Shown piece by piece: positions 12,606-20,977 of a DNA stretch of 64,000 nt (position 1 is its first letter; each line of letters starts with the position of its first letter). Source of the stretch: Bacillus nakamurai. Lineage in GTDB: Bacteria; Bacillota; Bacilli; Bacillales; Bacillaceae. Location of the stretch: contig NZ_LSAZ01000002.1 of the NCBI RefSeq assembly GCF_001584325.1, positions 151,011 to 215,010 of the forward strand, written 5' to 3'. Below the pieces are notes generated by a model. It searched no databases, was not told where the DNA came from, and saw only the letters and a list, made by a program, of their open reading frames with translations. The position numbers and the translations under genes were made by a program.

Positions 12606-12729
12606 GTCGGATACCTCCTCTGTTGTATATTCTTAATTTTTCCATTATGCGTCTATTCATACATGAAACAACCGTATAAGATGTTCAAATTACTCATAAT
12701 ATAGTAATTAATGTAAAGGAGTGATCAGA

Positions 12730-13587
12730 TTGGCGAATCAAAAAAAGAAAACTTTACCGCCGCAGCATCAAAATCGGCAGCCCGGATTTGAATATGTAAT
12801 GGATCCACGCCCCGTTTTTGATAAGCCGAAAGCGGCGAAAAAACTTGAAGGAAAAACAGCGATTATTACGGGCGGCGACAGCGGGATCGGACGCGCCGTT
12901 TCCGTCTTATTTGCGAGAGAAGGCGCAAATGTCGTGATCGTATACTTTGATGAGTATCAGGATGCGGAAGAGACGAAGCAATATGTTGAAAAAGAAGGGG
13001 CTAAGTGCCTGCTCATAGCAGGTGATGTCGGAGAGGAGGCCTTCTGCAATGATGTCATTCGTCAGGCCAGCCAAGCCTTTCCTTCCATTGACATCTTAGT
13101 CAACAACGCGGGGGAGCAGCACGTGCAGCCGGGAATTGAGAAAATCACAAGCCACCAGCTCATCAGAACGTTCCAAACGAATATTTTTTCGATGTTTTAC
13201 TTAACAAAGGCCGGGCTGCCGCATTTAAAAAAAGGAAGTTCGATCATTAATACGGCTTCCATTACCGCCTATAAGGGCCATAAAACATTAATCGACTATT
13301 CGGCAACAAAAGGAGCCATCGTTACCTTTACAAGGTCTCTTTCCCAATCATTGGTCAAACAGGGCATCCGGGTCAACGCGGTTGCTCCGGGTCCTATTTG
13401 GACGCCGCTTATTCCGGCGAGCTTTTCCGCAAAGGAAGTGGAGGTGTTCGGCTCAGACGTACCGATGGAACGCCCGGGCCAGCCGGTTGAAGTAGCACCG
13501 AGTTATCTATACTTAGCAAGCGATGATTCCACATACGTCACGGGACAGACGATTCACGTGAACGGCGGCACCATTGTGAATGGATAA
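12730..13587 (+). CDS. yhxC: Short-chain dehydrogenase/reductase YhxC
   Basis: NAD(P)-dependent oxidoreductase of the classical SDR fold. The cofactor motif [11 protein letters not shown] is near residue 53, NNAG near 133, and the active-site pair is YSATK with the upstream Ser of TASITAYKG. The N-terminal 45-residue extension is typical of the general-stress-like YhxC/YdaD group. I chose the TTG codon eight bases after AAAGGAG, giving 285 residues as in B. subtilis; the GTG at 12721 is too close to the ribosome site. Substrate unknown. Confidence 0.9.
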   Translation: MANQKKKTLPPQHQNRQPGFEYVMDPRPVFDKPKAAKKLEGKTAIITGGDSGIGRAVSVLFAREGANVVIVYFDEYQDAEETKQYVEKEGAKCLLIAGDVGEEAFCNDVIRQASQAFPSIDILVNNAGEQHVQPGIEKITSHQLIRTFQTNIFSMFYLTKAGLPHLKKGSSIINTASITAYKGHKTLIDYSATKGAIVTFTRSLSQSLVKQGIRVNAVAPGPIWTPLIPASFSAKEVEVFGSDVPMERPGQPVEVAPSYLYLASDDSTYVTGQTIHVNGGTIVNG

Positions 13588-13594
13588 TATAAAA

Positions 13595-13618
13595 AAGCCA
13601 ATCCATATGGATTGGCTT
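13595..13618. terminator. Bidirectional terminator between yhxC and yhzC
   Basis: Perfect stem AAGCCAATCC / GGATTGGCTT around ATAT, between the two convergent genes. Confidence 0.85.
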
Positions 13619-13850
13619 ATTCACTCTGTTTGAGTGCTGCATATTCTTTAGAAAGCGTAAGGAACGCTTCTTTATCTTTATTGTCAAGGGCTTTATTGAT
13701 TTGGTTTGTCAGCATGGTGAGCCGACGCTTAAACAAGGATTCATCAAGCACCATTTGAATGTAAATATCGGCCATTGTCACATCGAATTCATTTGTTTTT
13801 TGCGTGTTGCGGGACTTCATGAGCTCAGTGTACGATTTTTTCTCTTTCAT
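13617..13850 (-). CDS. yhzC: Small conserved protein YhzC
   Basis: Uncharacterised 77-residue hydrophilic, mostly helical protein (IDEv-type IDEAL-like short proteins of Bacillus have similar size). The stretch KEKKSYTELMKSRNTQ at the start and EAFLTLSKEYAALKQ at the end are the recognisable parts, and the IDEAL-domain resemblance of the middle (ALDNKDKEAFLTLS) is weak. The start ATG lies seven bases after GGGGGGA. It sits convergent to yhxC and upstream of comK, as in B. subtilis. Confidence 0.78.
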   Translation of the reverse strand: MKEKKSYTELMKSRNTQKTNEFDVTMADIYIQMVLDESLFKRRLTMLTNQINKALDNKDKEAFLTLSKEYAALKQSE

Positions 13851-14007
13851 AAAGAATCCCCCCAATGCCTTTTTTATAGTATATGGATAACAACCGGAAA
13901 AATCAATTAATTTTTATAATTTTTAGACAACTAATACTTGGAAATATATCGACATATCCTGCAAAATGCCGAAAAAACGCAGAGTATAATTTATGTGAAA
14001 CTGACGA

Positions 14008-14064
14008 AAAAATGATATTTAAGTAGTATTTTATGACTAAAATATATCATTAAAAGATGATTTT
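14008..14064 (+). promoter_or_regulatory. Candidate ComK AT-boxes upstream of comK
   Basis: ComK binds pairs of AAAA-N5-TTTT boxes. A perfect box AAAAGATGATTTT lies at 14052-14064 and a one-mismatch box AAAA-ATGAT-ATTT at 14008-14020, with 31 bases between them. This suits the autostimulatory loop of comK. Which pair is used cannot be settled by eye, because a third degenerate box abuts at 14039-14051. Confidence 0.6.
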
Positions 14065-14156
14065 GGGCTATTTTCAAAAAAAGCCTGTCGTTTTCCGATT
14101 ACAGATGATAGATTATTAGTATAAATTTTGAAAAAAAGGATTGGAGGCTGCACATC

Positions 14157-14735
14157 ATGTGCCAGAAAACACACGCACCCTTAGAAAGCTATGAAGTAAA
14201 CCGCTCAACAATCGCCGTCTTGCCGGAGGAAATAGACGGAAGAATGGGCTCAAAAATCATTGAAAAAGACTGCGTTCTTTATGTCAGCATGAAGCCGATT
14301 CACATCATTGACAGAAGCTGCCGCTATTTCGGCTCCAGCTATGCGGGAAGAAAAGCGGGAACGTACGAAGCGATTAAAATTTCTCACAAACCGCCGATCA
14401 TGGTGGACCCTTCGAATCACATCTTTTTATTCCCTACCCTTTCTTCAACAAGGCCCCAATGCGGCTGGATCTCTCACGTGCACGTCAAAGATTTCAAACC
14501 CACGGAATTCGACGACACGTCGGTCACTTTCTCAAACGGCAAAACAATGGAGCTTGAAGTGTCTTTTCATTCTTTCGAAAACCAGGTTTACAGAACCGCC
14601 TATCTCAGAACCACCTTCCAAGACAGAATGGGCAGCCACATCCCGAAACGGCAGGAATTCATGCTGTACCCGAAGGAAGAGCGGACGCGGATGATCTATG
14701 ATTTTATTTTGCGGGAGCTGGGGGAGAGGTATTAA
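14157..14735 (+). CDS. comK: Competence transcription factor ComK
   Basis: Master regulator of genetic competence; it activates the DNA-uptake genes, recombination genes and its own gene. The 192-residue protein is recognisable throughout, including the near-invariant DRSCRYFGSSYAGRKAGTYE, the SHKPPIMVDPSN segment and the C-terminus FILRELGERY. The region between about residues 95 and 125 (CGWISHVHVKDF) is conserved. The ribosome site GGAGG is 10 bases upstream. AT-boxes lie in the long upstream region. Residue 2 is Cys where I recall Ser in B. subtilis, a minor difference. A strong terminator follows. Confidence 0.97.
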   Translation: MCQKTHAPLESYEVNRSTIAVLPEEIDGRMGSKIIEKDCVLYVSMKPIHIIDRSCRYFGSSYAGRKAGTYEAIKISHKPPIMVDPSNHIFLFPTLSSTRPQCGWISHVHVKDFKPTEFDDTSVTFSNGKTMELEVSFHSFENQVYRTAYLRTTFQDRMGSHIPKRQEFMLYPKEERTRMIYDFILRELGERY

Positions 14736-14760
14736 AGAGAGATGTGATGCGGAGGGACAG

Positions 14761-14787
14761 GCCCTTTCCTTTTGGGGAGGGCTTTTT
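14761..14787 (+). terminator. Terminator of comK
   Basis: Stem GCCCTTTCC / GGGGAGGGC (nine pairs with two G-U in RNA) around TTTT, followed by five T. Confidence 0.85.
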
Positions 14788-14908
14788 CAACGGTTTTTGT
14801 TCTATCAGACGCTTGATAGAAAGTAAGAATAAAACAGCAACATATCAAAAGCGTCCCTCCCAGCTTATGTGTTAAAACGAAGTGACGGCTTTACGAGGAG
14901 GGTCCGGT

Positions 14909-15826
14909 ATGGATGAAAATCAATTAAATGAAAATATCATGCTGATCAATCTTCCGTCAGCATTTGATTTCAAAGCAAATCTTGGCTATTTAATGCGTGA
15001 AAAAAATGAGTGTATGTTTCACATTGAAGGAGACACAATCACACGGGTCATTGCCGTGGGAGACATTCGGTCGTTAGTGCAGATCAGCGCAAATGATCAG
15101 AATCAATTAGCCGTTCATTTTCTGAAGGGAACGAGGCCTGAAGAAGAGCGGCACCGGGATCTCATTAAGGCCTATATGAAAGAGTGGTTTGATCTCGACA
15201 ACGATCTTACCCCTTTTTACGAAATGGCAAAAAACGATCCGCTGCTGAAGAAACCGATTGAGGATTTTTATGGGCTGCGTCATGTGGGGATTCCTGATTT
15301 GTTTGAGGCTTTGTGCTGGGGCGTCATCGGCCAGCAGATAAATTTAACATACGCTTACACTTTAAAAAGAAGATTTGTTGAAAAATTTGGTGAAGCGATG
15401 GAGCGGGATTCAAAGACATACTGGATGTTTCCGACATTCGATAAGATCGCCAAACTCACAACGGAAGACTTTGCGGATATGAAAATGACGGTAAAGAAAA
15501 GTGAATATATCATCGGCATCGCCCGGTTAATGGCTGACGGGGAATTGTCTAAAGATCTATTAATGAACATGAAAGATTTCAAACGCGCGGAAAAAAGTTT
15601 GATAAAGATTCGCGGCATTGGCCCATGGACGGCTAACTATGTATTAATGCGCTGCCTCCGTTTTCCGAATGCCTTTCCGATTGATGATGTCGGATTAATC
15701 AATTCCATAAAAACATTGGCAGGCATGGACAGAAAACCGACAAAAGAAGAAATAACGAAATACGCTGCGCCTTGGAGGAATTGGGAGTCCTATGCCACGT
15801 TTTATTTGTGGCGGGTGCTTTATTGA
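14909..15826 (+). CDS. alkA: DNA-3-methyladenine glycosylase II (AlkA type)
   Basis: Base-excision glycosylase that removes alkylated purines. The helix-hairpin-helix is visible at KIRGIGPWTANYVLMRCL, followed by the catalytic aspartate in FPIDDVGLIN. LFEALCWGVIGQQINL is the conserved start of the catalytic core. The N-terminal 90 residues match the AlkA N-terminal beta domain. The chosen ATG follows GAGGAGGGTCCGGT and gives 305 residues. There is no ada gene beside it, unlike the adaptive-response operon of B. subtilis, so its control here may differ. It is not at this locus in B. subtilis 168. Confidence 0.88.
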   Translation: MDENQLNENIMLINLPSAFDFKANLGYLMREKNECMFHIEGDTITRVIAVGDIRSLVQISANDQNQLAVHFLKGTRPEEERHRDLIKAYMKEWFDLDNDLTPFYEMAKNDPLLKKPIEDFYGLRHVGIPDLFEALCWGVIGQQINLTYAYTLKRRFVEKFGEAMERDSKTYWMFPTFDKIAKLTTEDFADMKMTVKKSEYIIGIARLMADGELSKDLLMNMKDFKRAEKSLIKIRGIGPWTANYVLMRCLRFPNAFPIDDVGLINSIKTLAGMDRKPTKEEITKYAAPWRNWESYATFYLWRVLY

Positions 15827-15834
15827 GTGATTGA

Positions 15835-15858
15835 AAAACCCTTCAAAGAAAGGGTTTT
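15835..15858. terminator. Terminator between alkA and the PNPOx-fold gene
   Basis: Stem AAAACCCTT / AAGGGTTTT between convergent genes. Confidence 0.75.
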
Positions 15859-16409
15859 CAACTGTTTTCCCCATGAACCGTACGTCCCGGATAGAATTTC
15901 TTTTGCTCATCAAGTGCATTTTCTTTTGCGGTTATATCGTGAGGTTTGATTTTCCATACGGCGGTTTTGCTGCCTAAGGAAGAACGGTATTTTTCTACGT
16001 GTGTTTTTGAAAGGGGAGTCTGATAATAGTTCGGTACATATTTATCAAGCATCGCCTGCATCACGGCGGTTGCTTCGTCTGCGTCCGTGACCATCTCAAC
16101 AGTTCCCCCGGCGACGACGCTCATATAAGCAGTGTCTGTTTTTGCCGGAATGGGGCTGACCAAAGTCCCGTAATGTTCGCTTACAGTAAAGCAGGCTTTC
16201 GGGTTGGTTTGAATGATGCCGATTTTTCTGCCTTCAGACGCTCCATGGAAAAAAAAGCACCCATCCTTCCATATAAAATTTAAAGGGATAACATAAGGTG
16301 TATCCTGATCTGCCAATCCGAGATACCCGATCTGGGTCTTCGTTAAAAAATCATCAATGCGCGTCTGATCTGTACATTTTTTGTAGGATGCCCGTACATA
16401 TGGTTTCAT
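15858..16409 (-). CDS. Pyridoxamine-phosphate-oxidase-fold flavin-binding protein (NimA-like)
   Basis: A 183-residue member of the split-barrel FMN-binding superfamily, in the group often labelled nitroimidazole-resistance (NimA-like) or flavin-nucleotide-binding. Supporting segments are IGYLGLADQDTPYVIPLNF, FFFHGASEGRKI and VVAGGTVEMV, in the usual order. It is divergent from a MocR regulator whose start is 104 bases away, an arrangement that normally means the regulator controls it. An FMN-dependent reductase or an enzyme of vitamin B6 salvage are both possible; I cannot decide. Confidence 0.75.
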   Translation of the reverse strand: MKPYVRASYKKCTDQTRIDDFLTKTQIGYLGLADQDTPYVIPLNFIWKDGCFFFHGASEGRKIGIIQTNPKACFTVSEHYGTLVSPIPAKTDTAYMSVVAGGTVEMVTDADEATAVMQAMLDKYVPNYYQTPLSKTHVEKYRSSLGSKTAVWKIKPHDITAKENALDEQKKFYPGRTVHGENS

Positions 16410-16512
16410 GTAATCTCTCTCCTCATCTATAGGTTATAATGATTGTATAGAAACACTGTCCGTTCTAAAAGAGACAAATTTGATAAAATGGATGGGGTCA
16501 GATGGAGGTCCT

Positions 16513-17928
16513 ATGTTAGAATTTACTCCTTTATTAGTGAAGACAAACAGAATTCCGATTTACGTGCAATTGTATCAGTACATCAAGCAAAAAATAGAAG
16601 ACGGCGATATTCCGGAAGGAGCGCTTCTCCCTTCCATCCGGTATTTATCTGAGCACCTGCATATCAGTAAAAATACAGTTGAAAACGCGTATCAGCAATT
16701 AGCAGCGGAAGGGTATGCGGAAAGCAAGCCGAGAAGCGGGCTGGTTGTCCTCCCCTTAGAGCAGCCTGTTGCTTTGCCCTCTTTCCGAAAACCTGAGCAA
16801 ATGCCAAAACCGGCTGAAAATGAGAAAGACAATATCATCTGTGACTTCCGGTACGGTGACATTGATGCGGAGTCATTTCCGCTGCAGACGTGGAAACGGT
16901 GTTTAAACAAAGCGCTGACGGATGACCCGGAACAGTTATTGCTGTCCAATCAGGGAAAAGGAGATATCGGCCTCCGAACTGAATTATCAGGCCATTTGTT
17001 TCAGGCGAGGGGGCTTCAGTGTTCCCCGGAGCAAATCATCATCTGTTCCGGCACTCAAAACGCCCTCAGTCTCATGATTCAATTGCTTTCTTTTAAAGAT
17101 CGCACCATCGCCATGGAGAACCCGGGGTATGCGGGAGCCAGGTCTGTTTTTATCAATCATGGCTGGAACGTGAAGCCGATTCGCCTGGAACAGGATGGTA
17201 TCGATACCCTGCAGCTTCAACAGATGAAGGCAAAAGCGGTCTATATTACGCCCTCTCATCAATTTCCGTATGGCATGGTGCTGCCGATTCAAAAGCGCCT
17301 ATCCTTATTGGAATGGGCAGACCTGCATGACAGTTACATTATCGAAGATGACTATGACAGTGAATTCCGATATCAGGGCCAGCCGATTCCTTCATTAAAG
17401 GCTTTGGACGCAAAAGACAATGTCATTTACTTGGGGACATTTTCTAAATCATTTTTGCCGACCGCACGGTTAAGCTGCATCGTCCTGCCCCAAAGGCTGC
17501 TTGAAGTGTACGGCCGGAAATTCATCCATTACAGCCAATCGGCTTCACCAATGATTCAAAAGGCATTATATCTATTTATGAAAGAAGGATATTTTAAAAG
17601 CCATGTCCGTAAAATGAGAAAAATATATCAGAAAAAGCACCAAACCTTGATTCAGGCATTACACAAACAGATGGGCGGGCACATTGAAATCATCGGACAA
17701 AAAGCGGGGCTGCATTTGTTGGTAAACGTGAAGGACAGGTCTGCGGCAGAACTGGTGGATAAAGCACAAGCAGCCGGTGTCAGGGTGTATGATACATCTT
17801 CATATTGGATCAATCGTGAGGAGGCTGAATCATCATTGGTTATCCTCGGCTTCGGCGGACTTTCAGAGGAGAAAATTGAGGAAGGAATTTCTCTGCTTCG
17901 GGGAGCGTGGTTTGCGAGCGGGCAGTAA
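16513..17928 (+). CDS. MocR/GabR-family regulator with aminotransferase-like domain
   Basis: A 471-residue fusion of an N-terminal GntR winged helix (about residues 10-75, LLPSIRYLSEHLHISKNTVENAY, shown by its core SIRYLSEHLHISKNTV) and a C-terminal fold-type I aminotransferase domain. The PLP-binding lysine is visible in YLGTFSKSFLPTARLS, and EDDYDSEFRY is the conserved cofactor segment. Regulators of this type sense PLP-linked ligands. Start chosen: ATG after GGAGGTCCT. It very probably regulates the divergent flavin-binding-fold gene. No orthologue at this place in B. subtilis 168. Confidence 0.85.
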   Translation: MLEFTPLLVKTNRIPIYVQLYQYIKQKIEDGDIPEGALLPSIRYLSEHLHISKNTVENAYQQLAAEGYAESKPRSGLVVLPLEQPVALPSFRKPEQMPKPAENEKDNIICDFRYGDIDAESFPLQTWKRCLNKALTDDPEQLLLSNQGKGDIGLRTELSGHLFQARGLQCSPEQIIICSGTQNALSLMIQLLSFKDRTIAMENPGYAGARSVFINHGWNVKPIRLEQDGIDTLQLQQMKAKAVYITPSHQFPYGMVLPIQKRLSLLEWADLHDSYIIEDDYDSEFRYQGQPIPSLKALDAKDNVIYLGTFSKSFLPTARLSCIVLPQRLLEVYGRKFIHYSQSASPMIQKALYLFMKEGYFKSHVRKMRKIYQKKHQTLIQALHKQMGGHIEIIGQKAGLHLLVNVKDRSAAELVDKAQAAGVRVYDTSSYWINREEAESSLVILGFGGLSEEKIEEGISLLRGAWFASGQ

Positions 17929-17957
17929 AAAAACAACCCTGAGGAGGGTTGTTTTTG
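17929..17957. terminator. Terminator after the MocR gene
   Basis: Stem AAACAACCCT / AGGGTTGTTTTT with GAGG loop, between convergent genes. Confidence 0.85.
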
Positions 17958-17958
17958 A

Positions 17959-19170
17959 TTAAAAGTAATCTGAGAAATAAGGGGTTTGTGTTTCTAACAG
18001 GTCTTCGATTAATTCCAATGTGCCAAGGCTGCATTCCAGCCGGCCTATCCGGTGAAGATATTCAGGTTTCCGATAAGCAAATAATAAGGCTGTCATCGTT
18101 TGTATATCCGCTTTCGCTGTTTCAGGATCTCCGCCTCGCTTTAAAACCCCTTTCCCTTCAGGGGAGATTTCGACGGTAAAGACACCTTGATTCCATTCAA
18201 GCAGCGGATCGTCTAATGTAAACGTCCATGACCGTTTCTCTTTTTGCGGTTTGAAAGGATACTGATTCATAAACTGTTCAATATCAACAATACGGGCCAT
18301 AAAGTAAGGAGAAATCGTTTCCTTAATCTCGGCATCTTCTAACAGAAAGGCAATCGGTTCATTAGAATAATTATTACCCACGACTTTTGTGACCATAGAG
18401 AAATGGGCAGATATAAAGTTCCACAAACCTCTTCGCGCCTCTTCATTCACATAAACCATTTCTTTAATATGAAAAATTTCATCCGCAATCCAATAAAGCA
18501 CATACCCGTTCGCTTGTCTGGATTGGTCATAATAAACCGCTGCTGTGAGGTCATCTAAATCCCAGCGCCAATATTCATCCCATGCTAAATCATTCCTGAT
18601 CATGGCGGCATGGTTTTGGTGCGCGAAGCGGCTGTAGACTTCCTTGATCACCTCATGATCCGGATCTACGCGCTCAACTTCACCCAAAACCGTTCTCATT
18701 TTCGGAAGCTGAAAATCTTTCACTTCAAAGGTCATTTTATCGCTTATGATTTCCCAGCCTTTTCGTCTGTAGTAAGGAATTGAGTAAGGGAAGAGGTAGG
18801 AAACGGATTGTCCCCGCTCCCGCATATCGACTAAAGCTTTATATAACAGTTTGGCCATTAATCCCATATTGGCGTATTCGGGATAAGTCCCGACTCCCGT
18901 CACGCCGCCCATTTCATACGTTTTATTAAAAATTCGCACTTGGAAAGGGTATACCGCAACTTGTGAAACCAGTTTATCTTTATCAAACCATCCTAATACG
19001 TGTGCTTGTTCCAATACAGGAAGTTTCGCAGACACAATCTCTGGTTCCTTCCAGCCCACTTCATGCAAATTACTGTTCGTTACTTGGAAAACATACCGCA
19101 ACAGCTGGTTAAACTGTTGTAAATGTTTCGTTTCAACTTTCTTCAATTCAAGCCTTTTTTCTCTGCTCAT
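17959..19170 (-). CDS. Eis-like GNAT N-acetyltransferase with SCP2-type C-terminal domain
   Basis: A 403-residue protein with tandem GNAT domains and a C-terminal sterol-carrier-like domain, the layout of the Eis family. The acetyl-CoA-binding loop is in GGVTGVGTYPEYANMGLMAKL, shown by its core VGTYPEYANMGLM. LFPYSIPYYRRKGWEI is the conserved Tyr segment. The chain ends in Phe (FSDYF); in Eis enzymes the C-terminal carboxylate acts in catalysis, and that ending is kept. Eis proteins acetylate amine-containing compounds, including some aminoglycosides and polyamines. The substrate here is unknown. A TAGGAG site precedes the ATG. Confidence 0.82.
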   Translation of the reverse strand: MSREKRLELKKVETKHLQQFNQLLRYVFQVTNSNLHEVGWKEPEIVSAKLPVLEQAHVLGWFDKDKLVSQVAVYPFQVRIFNKTYEMGGVTGVGTYPEYANMGLMAKLLYKALVDMRERGQSVSYLFPYSIPYYRRKGWEIISDKMTFEVKDFQLPKMRTVLGEVERVDPDHEVIKEVYSRFAHQNHAAMIRNDLAWDEYWRWDLDDLTAAVYYDQSRQANGYVLYWIADEIFHIKEMVYVNEEARRGLWNFISAHFSMVTKVVGNNYSNEPIAFLLEDAEIKETISPYFMARIVDIEQFMNQYPFKPQKEKRSWTFTLDDPLLEWNQGVFTVEISPEGKGVLKRGGDPETAKADIQTMTALLFAYRKPEYLHRIGRLECSLGTLELIEDLLETQTPYFSDYF

Positions 19171-19370
19171 TCTGTTCGCTCCTACATCAATAGATAATCA
19201 GGGCTGCACCATAAAATGACTGAACGTCAATCATTTTTGGAGGTGCATGATCATATTTTAACAATATTTTCATCGTTTCATGCAATCTTCAACAATGCGG
19301 CATCAGAACATGAAAACGATTTACATAAAGTGTACATGAAAATCTTCCGCAATTCCAATGATTCAGTGAA

Positions 19371-19395
19371 ACGCACGGCCATATGAGCCGTGCGT
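19371..19395 (-). terminator. Terminator of the YrpD-like gene
   Basis: Stem ACGCACGGC / GCCGTGCGT around CATATGA, just beyond the stop codon in the minus direction. The T-run is short. Confidence 0.7.
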
Positions 19396-19404
19396 TTAAA
19401 ATGT

Positions 19405-20118
19405 TTATTTGACGACAGACATATTGACGCTGTTGCCGGAGACTGTCACTTTGGCAAAGTCTTGCGTATCGATGACGGGTGTGACCGCTTTGTTGTCGAT
19501 GGTGATGTTTGTAAATGATGTCGAGAAGTTTGATTTGATAGCAGGGCGCTGATCTTCCGATGTCACGGCAACGGTTGCGAGCGTTTTCCATTTTGAGATG
19601 GCGCCGACGTTTGTTTGGCTGATTTCTGAGATGATGCGGCCGCTGTATCCGTCATTGTTCGTGCCCCAGTATGTTGCGCGGGTATTACCGTTAAGGTTTT
19701 TGTAAATTGTCAGCTGCACGGTGCTGCCGGGACGGAAGCCTTTCGTATAAGTGAATTGGCTTTCTCCTTCAAGGTACCGGACCTCGCTCTGACCTTTAGA
19801 ACCGACTTTCATAATCGGTTTCCATACGTTATACTTCTCACTGTATTGAAGCCCGATATCGGCTTCTGTGCCTCCGGTAAAGCCGGAATAAATATAGGCT
19901 GTTCCATTTGACACCTGAATGGAGCTTGGCAGCTGAATTTTCGTGACGAGAATGGACCCGGTGCTGTTCAGGTAGGCCCTTCCGCCGATTCCTTTACTGA
20001 GCTGAGCCGCCGCTTCCGCCGTTTTTGGGCTGATAAGCCCCGGTATATCCGCCGAACATGTGCCAAAAAGAACGGTTACAGTGAGCGCGCCCGCAAGCAG
20101 CCCTTTTTTGATCATCAT
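19405..20118 (-). CDS. yrpD: Secreted protein of the YrpD family
   Basis: A 237-residue exported protein of unknown function. A Sec signal peptide is clear: MMIKKG, a hydrophobic core, then a cleavage region AEAAA near residue 37. The mature part has repeated beta-strand character ([24 protein letters not shown]-type segments, [18 protein letters not shown]). It resembles B. subtilis YrpD, which lies elsewhere on that chromosome. The ribosome site AGGAGG places the start at the first of two adjacent ATG codons; a longer frame lacks one. Confidence 0.72.
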   Translation of the reverse strand: MMIKKGLLAGALTVTVLFGTCSADIPGLISPKTAEAAAQLSKGIGGRAYLNSTGSILVTKIQLPSSIQVSNGTAYIYSGFTGGTEADIGLQYSEKYNVWKPIMKVGSKGQSEVRYLEGESQFTYTKGFRPGSTVQLTIYKNLNGNTRATYWGTNNDGYSGRIISEISQTNVGAISKWKTLATVAVTSEDQRPAIKSNFSTSFTNITIDNKAVTPVIDTQDFAKVTVSGNSVNMSVVK

Positions 20119-20311
20119 TTTTCTCCTCCTGAAATCATAGTTAGATAGCGCTATCATCATACATTATAAAAATATTCTGGAAGAAATTCCATATAGAAGG
20201 TGCCGGGGAAAGCCTATTTGAATCTTTTTACCTATTTATCTTGTAAATGGTTATTATTTGAATTATGATATGTTCAGTAATACGACATTTACATAACGGG
20301 GGATGACAGAG

Positions 20312-20581
20312 ATGAAAAAGACGGCAGCCGTGCTTTTGTCTTTAGGTCTGGTGTTCAGCTGTTCTTACGGAGCGGGGCAAAAAGCAGAGGCAAAAACAAA
20401 GGTTAAAACGTATCAAAACTGCAAAGCGCTGAATAAGGTGTACAAAGGCGGAGTGGCCCGTACATCTAAAGTGAAAAACAAGGGCGGAAAAACAAAGTAC
20501 AAGCCGTACGTGTCAAAAGCGCTTTACGATGCCAATCGAAAGCTTGATCGGGATAAAGATTATATCGCATGTGAGAAATAA
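20312..20581 (+). CDS. Secreted Excalibur calcium-binding-domain protein
   Basis: An 89-residue exported protein. It has a signal peptide (MKKTAAVLLSLGLVFSCSYG, cleaved near QKAEA), and the mature part is essentially one Excalibur domain: YQNCKALNKVYKGG at its start and DRDKDYIACE at its end, with the two conserved cysteines and the Asp-rich loop. The loop reads DRDKDYIAC, missing the usual Gly. Function is unknown; such domains occur with extracellular nucleases and surface proteins. The start follows GGGGGATGACAG. A strong terminator follows. Confidence 0.78.
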   Translation: MKKTAAVLLSLGLVFSCSYGAGQKAEAKTKVKTYQNCKALNKVYKGGVARTSKVKNKGGKTKYKPYVSKALYDANRKLDRDKDYIACEK

Positions 20582-20588
20582 AAAAAAC

Positions 20589-20618
20589 AAGGCCCTTTAT
20601 AAGGGGCCTTATTTTTTT
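20589..20618. terminator. Terminator after the Excalibur gene
   Basis: Stem AAGGCCC / GGGCCTT flanked by an A-run and seven T. It is shared with the convergent YbjQ-family gene. Confidence 0.85.
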
Positions 20619-20622
20619 GAGA

Positions 20623-20934
20623 TTACTCGACGGTCACTGCTGTTCCGTATCCGATTAATTCAGATGTGTTTTGTCCGGCGGTCAGTTCAAACCGCAGACC
20701 GACGATGGCATTGGCTCCCAGCAGTTCAGCCTCTCTGATTAACCGCTCTTTTACGGCCTTTTTTGAATCCTCCAGCATCTCCGTATAGCTTTTCAATTCG
20801 CCGCCGACGACTGATTTTAAGCCTGCGAGCAGGTCTTTTCCGATGTGGCGGGACTGGACGATGCTGCTTGTCACCAATCCTTTTACTTCTGTGATCTGTT
20901 TTGCGGCAATGGTATCAGTTGTTGTCATGATCAT
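20623..20934 (-). CDS. YbjQ/UPF0145-family protein
   Basis: A 103-residue cytosolic protein of the conserved YbjQ family (putative heavy-metal-binding domain, forming pentamers in solved structures). Typical segments are VKGLVTSSIVQSRHIGKDL and ELLGANAIVGLRFEL. The proposed metal link is by family name only. The ATG at codon 7 of the longer frame follows AAGGGG at better distance, so I start there. It is unrelated in direction and spacing to the symporter gene downstream. Confidence 0.8.
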   Translation of the reverse strand: MIMTTTDTIAAKQITEVKGLVTSSIVQSRHIGKDLLAGLKSVVGGELKSYTEMLEDSKKAVKERLIREAELLGANAIVGLRFELTAGQNTSELIGYGTAVTVE

Positions 20935-20977
20935 ACAGGGTTCCCCTTTCATGTATCACATACCTCTATCTTACCAT

